NCBI GenBank assembly: GCA_964428935.1
Contig: CAYSAG010000308.1
Coordinates: 1 to 6,162, forward strand
Reading direction: 5' to 3'
DNA: 6,162 nt
From: JAADHY01 sp964428935
GTDB taxonomy: Bacteria > Planctomycetota > Planctomycetia > Planctomycetales > Planctomycetaceae
Shown here: positions 1 to 5,968 of the stretch, piece by piece
How positions within the stretch are numbered: the stretch's first letter is position 1
Layout: every line of letters starts with the position of its first letter
Position numbers and translations under genes: made by a program
The notes under the pieces: generated by a model
Database searches by the model: none
The model's input: only the letters and a program-made list of their open reading frames with translations
Told to the model about the DNA's origin: nothing

Positions 1-214
1 ACTGTGTCTGCGAATCGGCCAGAGCGTCCAGGTAGTCCTGGTCCAGTTTGGCCATGTCGGCGTTGAAGGCGTCGGTCAGGCTCGCCACCTGGCTGTCGTA
101 GGCTTCCTGGGCCGCGGCGACTTGAAGGTCGTAAAGGTCGTAGGCCAGAGAGACCGCCAGGTCGTAGGCGTCTTGCGCGGCTGCGACGGCCGCTTCGTCG
201 CGTCGGGTTGCTAG
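1..214 (-). CDS. Partial hendecad-repeat helical protein, cut by the left edge
   Basis: I do not recognise the family. Read on the minus strand, the frame is open from position 214 down to the window edge and gives an Ala/Asp/Gln/Tyr-rich, probably all-helical sequence. From 184 downwards it divides into 11-residue units with Ala or Ser at unit position 1, Tyr or Phe at position 7, usually Asp or Asn at position 8, and Val, Met or Leu at position 11. Examples are AAAQDAYDLAV and AAAQEAYDSQV. Such hendecads typify right-handed coiled coils or amphipathic helices. Codons end mostly in G or C, as in the neighbouring genes, which supports real coding. The frame has no ATG, GTG, TTG or CTG start between 214 and about 386. 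The nearest ATG with a ribosome-binding-like sequence (252..250, preceded by GAAGG) is in another frame and stops after 13 codons. The N-terminus is therefore unresolved: frameshift, sequence error or decayed gene. The C-terminus lies outside the window. Confidence 0.6.
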
Positions 215-273
215 CGGTCCTGGAGCCGGACACCGCGGTCCGTCGTGGCCATTTGCCTTCGTCCAAAGGCGTG

Positions 274-303
274 TTGCTGTTTCCGGCCGTTTCGGCCTAC
301 AAT
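274..303 (+). promoter_or_regulatory. Candidate sigma-70-type promoter for the methyltransferase-glycosyltransferase pair
   Basis: TTGCTG (274-279) and TACAAT (298-303) are separated by 18 bp. The -10 element matches the consensus at five of six positions and the -35 at three of six. It lies about 80 bp upstream of the start at 387 in the correct orientation. A perfect inverted repeat, GGCCG-TTT-CGGCC (285-297), fills the spacer and abuts the -10 element, so it could be an operator or a chance GC-rich palindrome. Assignment is by pattern only. Confidence 0.35.
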
Positions 304-371
304 CCGCCGCTCCGTGCCGGCCAGCCGCCTGGACAAAGACGGACGGAGCTCGGGAGGGAAACCAGTCGTTC

Positions 372-380
372 GGAAAGGAG
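372..380 (+). promoter_or_regulatory. Ribosome binding site of the FkbM-like methyltransferase gene
   Basis: GGAAAGGAG ends 6 nt before the ATG at 387. It is a strong Shine-Dalgarno match and fixes this start as the likely one. Confidence 0.7.
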
Positions 381-386
381 CTGCCA

Positions 387-1238
387 ATGTCGGTCGTGCA
401 GACGGGCTGCCTGGGTCGGCTGAGGTGGTTGCCGTGGAGCTTTCGCAGCGGCGCGGCGTTGGAGCGAAGTCGGTCGGTGCAAAAAAGACGGCGCCGGTCG
501 GCTCGAAAAAAGGCGCTGCGGGACGCTCGCCGCTGGGCGGAAGAGGCTCGGTTGGCCGCCGAGGTTTTTGGCGGCGACCTGACGGTCCGCGGCGGGCCGT
601 TCCGCGGAATGCAGTACGTGGAAAGAGCGTGTGGCAGTCACCTGCTGCCAAAATTGGCCGGCACGTACGAAGAGCCCATTCACGAGTGGGTGCTTCAGGC
701 CCGCGGACAGTACGACCGGCTGGTCAACATTGGCTGCGCGGAAGGCTACTACGCCGTCGGCTTCGCGTGGGCCGGTTTGGTCCCACAGGTGTTTGCGTTC
801 GACATTGACGCACAAGCCATTCAGGTGGCTCGCACGTTGGCTCAGAAGAACGGTCAGTCCGACCGGGTCACGTTCGGCAGCCGCTGCGACCACGAGCAGC
901 TCGAGCAACTCATTTCCGACCGCACGCTGGTGCTGTGTGACATTGAAGGGGCCGAACTGGAGCTGCTGGACCCGGAGCGCTGTCCGGCGCTGGTTCGTGC
1001 CGACGTCATTTTCGAAGCCCACGACTGCTTCGTGCCCGGACTCAGTCAGACACTCATTCGACGGTTCCTGCCCACACACCGAATTCAGGTCGTGTACGAC
1101 TCGCCCCGCGACCTCAGCCGCTGCGACTGTCTGGCTGGCTTGCCACGGCCGTTGGCGTTGCGGGTCGTCGACGAGAAACGTCCCGAGGGAATGAGCTGGG
1201 TTCGAATGCTGTCGCTTGCAAGAGCGAGCGGCCGGTGA
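387..1238 (+). CDS. FkbM-like SAM-dependent methyltransferase
   Basis: This 283-residue protein is probably a class I methyltransferase acting on a sugar or glycolipid hydroxyl in the cytoplasm. Residues 113-127 (VNIGCAEGYYAVGFA) form the glycine-rich SAM-binding motif I. FDID at 138-141 ends the second strand, where an acidic residue normally binds the SAM ribose. CDIEGAELELLD at 184-195, followed by VIFEAHD at 207-213, matches the DxEGxE...E signature of FkbM-type enzymes. A conserved-looking lead segment (about 68-100, with GTYEEPIHEWV) precedes the Rossmann fold. Residues 20-60 are very basic, including RRRRSARKK, and may bind membrane or a partner. There is no signal peptide or membrane segment. 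The start has an excellent ribosome binding site. A GT4 gene follows 64 bp downstream and is likely cotranscribed. The family call is firm; the substrate is unknown. Confidence 0.85.
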   Translation: MSVVQTGCLGRLRWLPWSFRSGAALERSRSVQKRRRRSARKKALRDARRWAEEARLAAEVFGGDLTVRGGPFRGMQYVERACGSHLLPKLAGTYEEPIHEWVLQARGQYDRLVNIGCAEGYYAVGFAWAGLVPQVFAFDIDAQAIQVARTLAQKNGQSDRVTFGSRCDHEQLEQLISDRTLVLCDIEGAELELLDPERCPALVRADVIFEAHDCFVPGLSQTLIRRFLPTHRIQVVYDSPRDLSRCDCLAGLPRPLALRVVDEKRPEGMSWVRMLSLARASGR

Positions 1239-1274
1239 GCCGGCGGCTGGGCGTCTCGAAACCCGGTTTCTTTT
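1231..1274 (+). other. Two small hairpins in the gap between the methyltransferase and GT4 genes
   Basis: GCCGG-TGAG-CCGGC (1231-1244) straddles the methyltransferase stop codon. GAAACC-C-GGTTTC (1258-1270) is followed by TTTT. Together they could act as a weak attenuator or RNA-processing site that changes the ratio of the two products. The second stem is short, with a usable loop only if four base pairs form, so a true terminator is doubtful. Confidence 0.25.
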
Positions 1275-1302
1275 CGCTTCGACTGCAACTGGCGAGAGGC
1301 AA

Positions 1303-2385
1303 ATGAGCAGCGCGCGAATTTTCGTTGTGTGCCCCGGAGTCGACACGCCTTGCGGCGGCGTGAAGAAGCTGCACCGACTGGCGGAAATTCTGGCCGGAGC
1401 CGGCTTCGACGCCACGTTGCTCTACCCCGACACCGTCCCACGCTTCAAGTGGTTTCAACACGCGGCGCCGGTCCGCACCGCCCGAGCCGTTCGCATTCGT
1501 CCCGACGACTGGCTGGTCCTGCCCGAGGCGTTCGAGAAGTACTACTCGGCGCGGGCCTCGTGGAGCTGGAGCCGACAGAAACGGACCCGCATTCGCCTGG
1601 CTCGCTGCCCGGCCCGAGTCGTCGTCTTCAACCAGAACTGCTACTTCACGTTTCGCGGCCATTCGTGGACAGACCTGAGCCGGCCGACGTTGTACGAGCG
1701 TCCGGAGACGGTCGCGGCGTTGGTCGTGTCGGAAGACAGCCGGCAGTACCTGCGTCTGGCCTTTCCGCAGTTGCGGCTGTTCCGCATTCGGTACTCCGTC
1801 GACCCCGACCTGTTCGCTCCCTCCACCGACAAGAAGCCCCAATTGGCGTACATGCCTCGCAAGAACGCTCAAGACGCCGTGCAAGTGCTGAAAATTCTGC
1901 GTGCCCGCGGCTCGCTCGACGGCTTCCGCGTCGTGGCCATTGACGGAATGTCAGAGCGAGAAGTGGCGAGGACGCTGCGGGAGTCGGCGTTTTTCCTGAG
2001 CTTCGGCTTCCCGGAGGGCTTCGGACTTCCACCGGCCGAAGCCATGGCCTGCGGTTGCTACGTCGTCGGGTACGACGGACTGGGCGGGCGAGAGTTCTTG
2101 CGACCGGAGTTCTCCTCACCGGTCGAGACGGGCAACATTCGACAGTACGTGCAGGCCGTCGAGACCGCGCTGGACCAATGGCGGCGCTGGCCCGACACAA
2201 TTCGGAGACGGGCCCAAGCCGCCGCGGAATTCGTTCGCCGCGCCTACTCGCCGGAAAACGAACAAGCCGACGTGCTGAGCGCCTGGCGCTGCCTGCTCGC
2301 CGAGACCTCTCGCGGCTCAAACCCGCCGGCCAGCTCGAAGGCCGGCCCAGGCCGACAGCGTGAGCTGGAAAAGCCGGCCGCGTGA
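1303..2385 (+). CDS. GT4-type (group 1) glycosyltransferase
   Basis: This 360-residue protein is a retaining glycosyltransferase of the GT-B fold, which transfers a sugar from a nucleotide donor on the cytoplasmic side of the membrane. The N-terminal domain begins with a beta strand and glycine loop (IFVVCPGVDTPCGGVKKL, 6-23), the usual acceptor-side signature. The hinge falls near 165-180. In the C-terminal donor domain, LAYMPRKN (181-188) is a phosphate-binding-like segment, and EGFGLPPAE (238-246) is the EX7E motif, with E238 and E246 as the expected catalytic and donor-binding residues, followed by AMACGCYVVGYDGLGG. The tail after about residue 335 is low in complexity and probably disordered. 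I chose the ATG at 1303 because GAGAGG (1294-1299) precedes it. An in-frame TTG at 1216 would overlap the upstream gene and add 29 residues unlike a GT4 N-terminus. It likely forms an operon with the methyltransferase. Donor and acceptor cannot be inferred. Confidence 0.88.
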   Translation: MSSARIFVVCPGVDTPCGGVKKLHRLAEILAGAGFDATLLYPDTVPRFKWFQHAAPVRTARAVRIRPDDWLVLPEAFEKYYSARASWSWSRQKRTRIRLARCPARVVVFNQNCYFTFRGHSWTDLSRPTLYERPETVAALVVSEDSRQYLRLAFPQLRLFRIRYSVDPDLFAPSTDKKPQLAYMPRKNAQDAVQVLKILRARGSLDGFRVVAIDGMSEREVARTLRESAFFLSFGFPEGFGLPPAEAMACGCYVVGYDGLGGREFLRPEFSSPVETGNIRQYVQAVETALDQWRRWPDTIRRRAQAAAEFVRRAYSPENEQADVLSAWRCLLAETSRGSNPPASSKAGPGRQRELEKPAA

Positions 2386-2417
2386 ATGGGCCGTCGGACC
2401 GCACGGGAACGATCGGT

Positions 2418-5153
2418 TCAGTCGGCTTGCCTTCCTGCCCCACTCGGGCTCACCTCGCGTTCGTCCTGCCCGTGGGCTGTCGAGCCAGCGGCTTCGTGGC
2501 CTCGAACCACCAACACGCACCGCGACAAGGGTTGGACTTCCAGGTCGGGTGGAAGAACCTCCCGCAGCTTTCGGGCGTTGTGCGGTTCGGCCACGACCAG
2601 AGCCCGAGGCTGTCGACGCAGCAGTTCCGTCAGCTTCTGCAGCTCCTTGGCCTGCAGCTCGACCGCCGGGTGTCCCGGGAAGTAGTACTCCCAGCTGTCG
2701 CGGTCGCGTCCGAAGAAGACAATCGGCACGGACCGGTCCGCCAGCAGGCCCGGCACGTCCGACGCGTGCTCCGCCGCCTCCAGCAAGTACGAACGGTAGG
2801 CGGCCGCGTCGGGGAAGACGTCGTTGAAGACGTTCGAGACGGCCACCAGAGCGGCTAGGGCGGCGACGGTCCAGCGAGTCGACGTCCGGCACCGCCCGAC
2901 CCACCCGAACCACCAGGCCGCGCTGGTGCACACGGCAGCCACCGTCAACGAAGCCAGCACCCCGACCGCCGCGTCGGGCCGCAGCAGCCAGTCGACCAGT
3001 CCACCCACGACGCCGGAGGCAGCCGCCAAAGCCAGCAGCAGCAACGGGGCTTGACGCCGGACGTCGCGCAAGTAGCGAGGAGCTCCGTGGGTCGGCAACG
3101 GTCGCTCCGGCACAAACGCCACGTGCACCAGGTGGCCCAGCAGAAGGGCCAGCATGGGAGCGGCCGGCAGGACGTACGTCGGCAGCTTCCCCTCCGACAG
3201 CGTGAAGAACAGCAGCGTCCAGCCCGACGTCAACACCGGGTAGCTCAGCCCCCAGTGCCGTGACTCCGCCAGCTCCCGCGACCGGGCGCACAAGTAAACC
3301 ACCAGCGCCGGCAACAGCAACGACGCGGGAAACAGACCGGCGAAAACGACCGGAATGTAAAACCACCAAGGCGCCGGGTGGTTCGACCCGCTCAGGAACC
3401 GGCCAATGTTTTGCTTCCACACGAAGTACTCGAAGAACCGTTCGTTCCGCAGACTCGCCGCCACGTACCACGGCGCCGCACACAGGGCCGCGGCCAGCAG
3501 GAAGACCGCCCAGTCGCGAACCGACGCACGGGCCCGGTCCGGTCTCAGCCAACACAGCGCCACCAGTGGCGGGACGGTCAGCACCAACGACACCGGGCCT
3601 TTGGTCAAGACACCCAACCCGCACAACGCACCGGCCGCCGCCCACAGGAGCCGCCGTTGGAGGCCGACCGTCGGTCCGCTGCCCAGCCACAGCAGCCACC
3701 AGGTCGACGTCACGAAAAACGTCAGCAGCGCGTCGTGAATCAAGAACCGAGCGGGCAGGACGAAGCCAATGCTGCTGGCCAGAACGAGCGCACCCATCCA
3801 CGCCGCTCGACGCCCCAACAGCCGACACCCCAGCCCGTACGTGACCAACACCGTCAGCAGGCTCGCCAAAGCCACCGGCAGCCGCGCCGCCCAAGCGGAC
3901 GGGCCGAAAACCTTGTAGCTGGCCGCCAAGCACCAGAAAAGCATGGGCGGCTTGTCCAGGTAGGGCCGCCCGAGCCGCGTCGGCGAAACCCAGTCCCCGG
4001 ACTGGTACATTTCCAACGCAATCTGTGCGTTCCGCGTCTCGTCCGGCTCCACGAACGGGTACGACAAGTGCGGCAGCAGGACCAGTGCCGTCAGCACCAA
4101 CAGCGTCAGCAGCGGGAGCAGCGGCTCCAGTCGACGGCGAAGCCGACCGAAGAGCCCGCCGCCGTCGGAAGGAGCGTGCGGTGCCGCAGGCGTCGAGCGG
4201 TCCCCGTCCTCGACCGGCGGTTCGGCCGGAAACAGCAGCACGTTCCAGTAGCAACGGACCAACCGTCCGCAAGAGGCGAGCCAGTGGCGGACAGCGGCCC
4301 AAGTCGAGCGGTCTGGTCCGCCACCGCAAGCGGGCTGCTCGCTCTCACCCGGGTCCGCCTCGTCGACCCAGTGTGCCGACAAACGGACCGGCACCTCCGC
4401 CACCGGAGGCCGCCCAACGGAAACGGCCGACCAGATTTGAAGTTCCAGCGACTCGGATCTTGCTCCGTCGCTCGGACCGCCGCCCGAAGGCTTCAGGACG
4501 CTGCGGTCGAGCAACTGAACCGGCGGGCTCCAGTCGCGAACCGAAACCCCAAACAGCACCCGTCCCAGACAGGCCTGAACCCACCGCCCGAACCGGGCCG
4601 CCCACGTCCGCCACCCGGTCGGCCGCTCCAGCCGGTAGCCGGTGACCACAGGGTAGTCGTGAGCGAACCCGAGCAGGTGCTCGACGTCTTCCCAAAGCAA
4701 CGGCACGTCCAGACGAACCAAGAGCAGCCACTGGTGACGAGCCTGCTCCAGCAAGGCGTCGAGCACAGGCGGGTCGACACGGTCCGAGCGCCACGGGGGA
4801 ACGTTCTCCGCGACACGCTGCAGCTTCAGGCCCCACTCCGACGCCGCTTCGGCCTCCGTTTCCTCTCGCCCACACGACGTCGTCGGCCCGTCGCCGACCG
4901 TGACCTCGAACAGTCCCTCCGGCGTCAGCAGCAGCACTTGGCAGTCACGAAACGCCGCCAAGCCCCACTCGGCCGCACAACGAACCTGACGAAGCAGTCG
5001 CCGCGACTCGTGCGTCGTCCGACCGGTGGTCAGGACCAGCGTCACGTCGGCCGGCACGACAAACTGAACGACGTGTTCGCGTCTCGACAGCCGCCCCCAA
5101 GCCGGAAATTGAGCCGTTCCTCCTCTGCGTTCTGCAGCCACTGGCATTTCCAC
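2418..5153 (-). CDS. Fusion of a degenerate GT2 domain with an ArnT/PMT-like GT39 membrane glycosyltransferase
   Basis: This 911-residue protein has three parts. Residues about 32-310 resemble polyprenyl-phosphate sugar synthases (GT2, DPM1/ArnC type), including RVLFGVSVRDWSPPVQLLDRS (198-218, matching the family's LLG..VRDPTSGFRAF region) and VAEVPVRLS (251-259). However, the catalytic DxD position reads RLD (147-149). Residues about 345-775 form a GT39 domain with roughly 12 membrane segments. It carries EPDE (369-372) with the catalytic acidic pair in the first periplasmic loop, GDWVSPTRLGRPYLDKPP (386-403), LIHD (471-474), GVLTKGP (514-520) and EGKLPTYVLPAAP (654-666), all typical of ArnT-like enzymes that use polyprenyl-phosphate sugars. 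Residues 780-890 form a soluble C-terminal domain of unknown role. The GTG at 5153 follows an in-frame TGA directly. An ATG two codons in (5147) has GGTGA upstream and is an equally good start. The gene converges on the GT4 gene. The GT39 call is firm; the substrate is unknown. Confidence 0.88.
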   Translation of the reverse strand: MEMPVAAERRGGTAQFPAWGRLSRREHVVQFVVPADVTLVLTTGRTTHESRRLLRQVRCAAEWGLAAFRDCQVLLLTPEGLFEVTVGDGPTTSCGREETEAEAASEWGLKLQRVAENVPPWRSDRVDPPVLDALLEQARHQWLLLVRLDVPLLWEDVEHLLGFAHDYPVVTGYRLERPTGWRTWAARFGRWVQACLGRVLFGVSVRDWSPPVQLLDRSVLKPSGGGPSDGARSESLELQIWSAVSVGRPPVAEVPVRLSAHWVDEADPGESEQPACGGGPDRSTWAAVRHWLASCGRLVRCYWNVLLFPAEPPVEDGDRSTPAAPHAPSDGGGLFGRLRRRLEPLLPLLTLLVLTALVLLPHLSYPFVEPDETRNAQIALEMYQSGDWVSPTRLGRPYLDKPPMLFWCLAASYKVFGPSAWAARLPVALASLLTVLVTYGLGCRLLGRRAAWMGALVLASSIGFVLPARFLIHDALLTFFVTSTWWLLWLGSGPTVGLQRRLLWAAAGALCGLGVLTKGPVSLVLTVPPLVALCWLRPDRARASVRDWAVFLLAAALCAAPWYVAASLRNERFFEYFVWKQNIGRFLSGSNHPAPWWFYIPVVFAGLFPASLLLPALVVYLCARSRELAESRHWGLSYPVLTSGWTLLFFTLSEGKLPTYVLPAAPMLALLLGHLVHVAFVPERPLPTHGAPRYLRDVRRQAPLLLLALAAASGVVGGLVDWLLRPDAAVGVLASLTVAAVCTSAAWWFGWVGRCRTSTRWTVAALAALVAVSNVFNDVFPDAAAYRSYLLEAAEHASDVPGLLADRSVPIVFFGRDRDSWEYYFPGHPAVELQAKELQKLTELLRRQPRALVVAEPHNARKLREVLPPDLEVQPLSRCVLVVRGHEAAGSTAHGQDEREVSPSGAGRQAD

Positions 5154-5350
5154 TCACCGTCCCTGGAATCGGTTGCCCACCCGCGCCGACCGTTTCGCCC
5201 GGCCAGGCTGGGACGAGCGAAGCAGCAAAACCAGCCCGCGGCCTTCTCCAATTCGGCTGACTGCGGACCAGACTGCCGCCCCGCACCCGCTCGGAACCGG
5301 CACCCGGTCGACACACACCCCCCTCCCCCAGGCGACGAACCGTACAAAAT

Positions 5351-5364
5351 CCGCTGTTCAGCGG
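5351..5364. repeat. 14-bp dyad upstream of the GT39 gene
   Basis: CCGCTG-TT-CAGCGG is a perfect 6-bp inverted repeat around a 2-bp centre. It lies about 200 bp upstream of the GT39 start and next to the AT-rich TACAAAAT. Its size suits a dimeric regulator's operator, but no regulator can be named and GC-rich palindromes arise by chance. Confidence 0.3.
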
Positions 5365-5615
5365 CAAGACGAAGGTCCGGCGCGGCGTTCCGGCACGGTT
5401 GGCCGTCGGGGCCCGCGGGGAGACTTCGCAGCGGGCCACAGGCCGAGTTCACGGCAGACCACCGCGCGAGAGAACAGACTCGGTCCACGGCGAAGGCTCG
5501 TCCGCACGGCCGACGACGGCGCCTGCCCCGCGACCGCCCTGGCCCGCACGCACGCACCGGTTTCGCTGGACAGCTTCCAACGCGACAGCTAACTTTTTCC
5601 GTACTTATTCTTACC

Positions 5616-5635
5616 CGGGCCGTGGCCCGTGCCAC
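5616..5635. repeat. Two overlapping palindromes beside an AT-rich island
   Basis: CGGGCC-GT-GGCCCG (5616-5629) overlaps GTGGC-CCGT-GCCAC (5622-5635), so the strand could fold in two mutually exclusive ways. The block follows directly after 23 bp of about 26% GC (5591-5613). It resembles small dispersed extragenic palindromes in GC-rich genomes, but only one copy is seen here. Confidence 0.35.
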
Positions 5636-5704
5636 TCGGTGTGTGCGCGGAGGACCAAGCGGGCGGTTTCGGCGCGGTGCCGGCCGGCCTTGTGCGGTCT
5701 GGTC

Positions 5705-5724
5705 GGGGAGGCTCGGGCCGCCCC
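5705..5724. repeat. GC-rich stem-loop
   Basis: GGGG-A-GGC-TCGG-GCC-G-CCCC can fold into a seven-pair stem with one A-G mismatch and a TCGG loop. No T tract follows on either strand, so it is not a standard intrinsic terminator. Its function is unknown. Confidence 0.3.
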
Positions 5725-5765
5725 CCAGCGGCATGGGACCAAAACACGGGTGCCGGGGGCGGTCG

Positions 5766-5948
5766 TCAAGCTGCCGGGTTGTGGCCCGCCAAACCGTCGC
5801 CGAACAGTTTGACCTCCGCACTGCCCAAGTGGCTTGGTTTCCTTCCAACACGGCCCAGCGGCAAGCCGCCGCTCTGTCGCTCGCCGACGGAAACCACTTT
5901 GGTCGTGCGGTCGTTCTTGAGTTTGTCGCCTTTCGGCAGCGCTGGCAC
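5766..5948 (-). CDS. Possible 60-residue small protein of unknown function
   Basis: I do not recognise this product. It is hydrophilic and lysine-rich (KGDKLKNDRTTK near the N-terminus), with no membrane segment, signal peptide or cysteine. The case for coding is compositional. By hand count, GC at codon positions 1, 2 and 3 is roughly 68, 50 and 73%, the dip at position 2 expected of a gene, whereas the overlapping plus-strand frame lacks that pattern. Against it, the start is GTG, the upstream sequence (CGGGGGCAGC) is only a weak ribosome binding site, and the start lies in the loop of a strong hairpin. It would be transcribed towards the GT39 gene, about 610 bp away. It may be a real small gene, a remnant, or chance. 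Confidence 0.25.
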   Translation of the reverse strand: MPALPKGDKLKNDRTTKVVSVGERQSGGLPLGRVGRKPSHLGSAEVKLFGDGLAGHNPAA

Positions 5949-5968
5949 CGCTGCCCCCGAAAGGCGGC
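5925..5968. repeat. Strong imperfect hairpin
   Basis: CGCCTTTCGG (5927-5936) pairs perfectly with CCGAAAGGCG (5957-5966). The stem continues inwards, CAGCG (5937-5941) with CGCTG (5949-5953), after a CCC bulge, leaving the 7-nt loop CTGGCAC. A G-C pair and a G-U pair extend it outwards to 5925 and 5968. Neither strand has a T tract after it, so it is not an ordinary terminator. It could be a translation-control structure for the small minus-strand ORF that starts in the loop, or a mobile or extragenic palindrome. Confidence 0.55.

Noticed and set aside
297..1415. A 372-codon minus-strand open frame opposite the methyltransferase
   Set aside because: No family motif and an odd composition. 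The plus strand carries a recognised methyltransferase with a ribosome binding site.
2386..2420. Intrinsic terminator between the convergent genes
   Set aside because: The best stem, GAAC-GATCG-GTTC, has four pairs and no T tract on either strand.
2317..4329. A 670-codon open frame on the minus strand overlapping the GT39 gene
   Set aside because: Its translation is Gly/Arg/Ala-rich with no motif. It lies in a different phase of a gene with clear GT39 signatures and is explained by stop-codon scarcity at high GC.
5154..5325. In-frame upstream ORF ending in TGA directly before the GT39 GTG, with a GGGGGAGGGGGG tract before it
   Set aside because: Only about 55 codons with no recognisable content. 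The G tract is too close to the first GTG to act as a normal ribosome binding site, and the TGA prevents an N-terminal extension.
5317..5330. Possible G-quadruplex on the minus strand
   Set aside because: Only two long G runs are adjacent. The next run is 12 nt away, outside usual loop limits.
5042..5851. Long minus-strand open frame across the GT39 start and upstream region
   Set aside because: Arg/Pro/Cys-rich translation without motifs. It overlaps the GT39 N-terminus in another phase.
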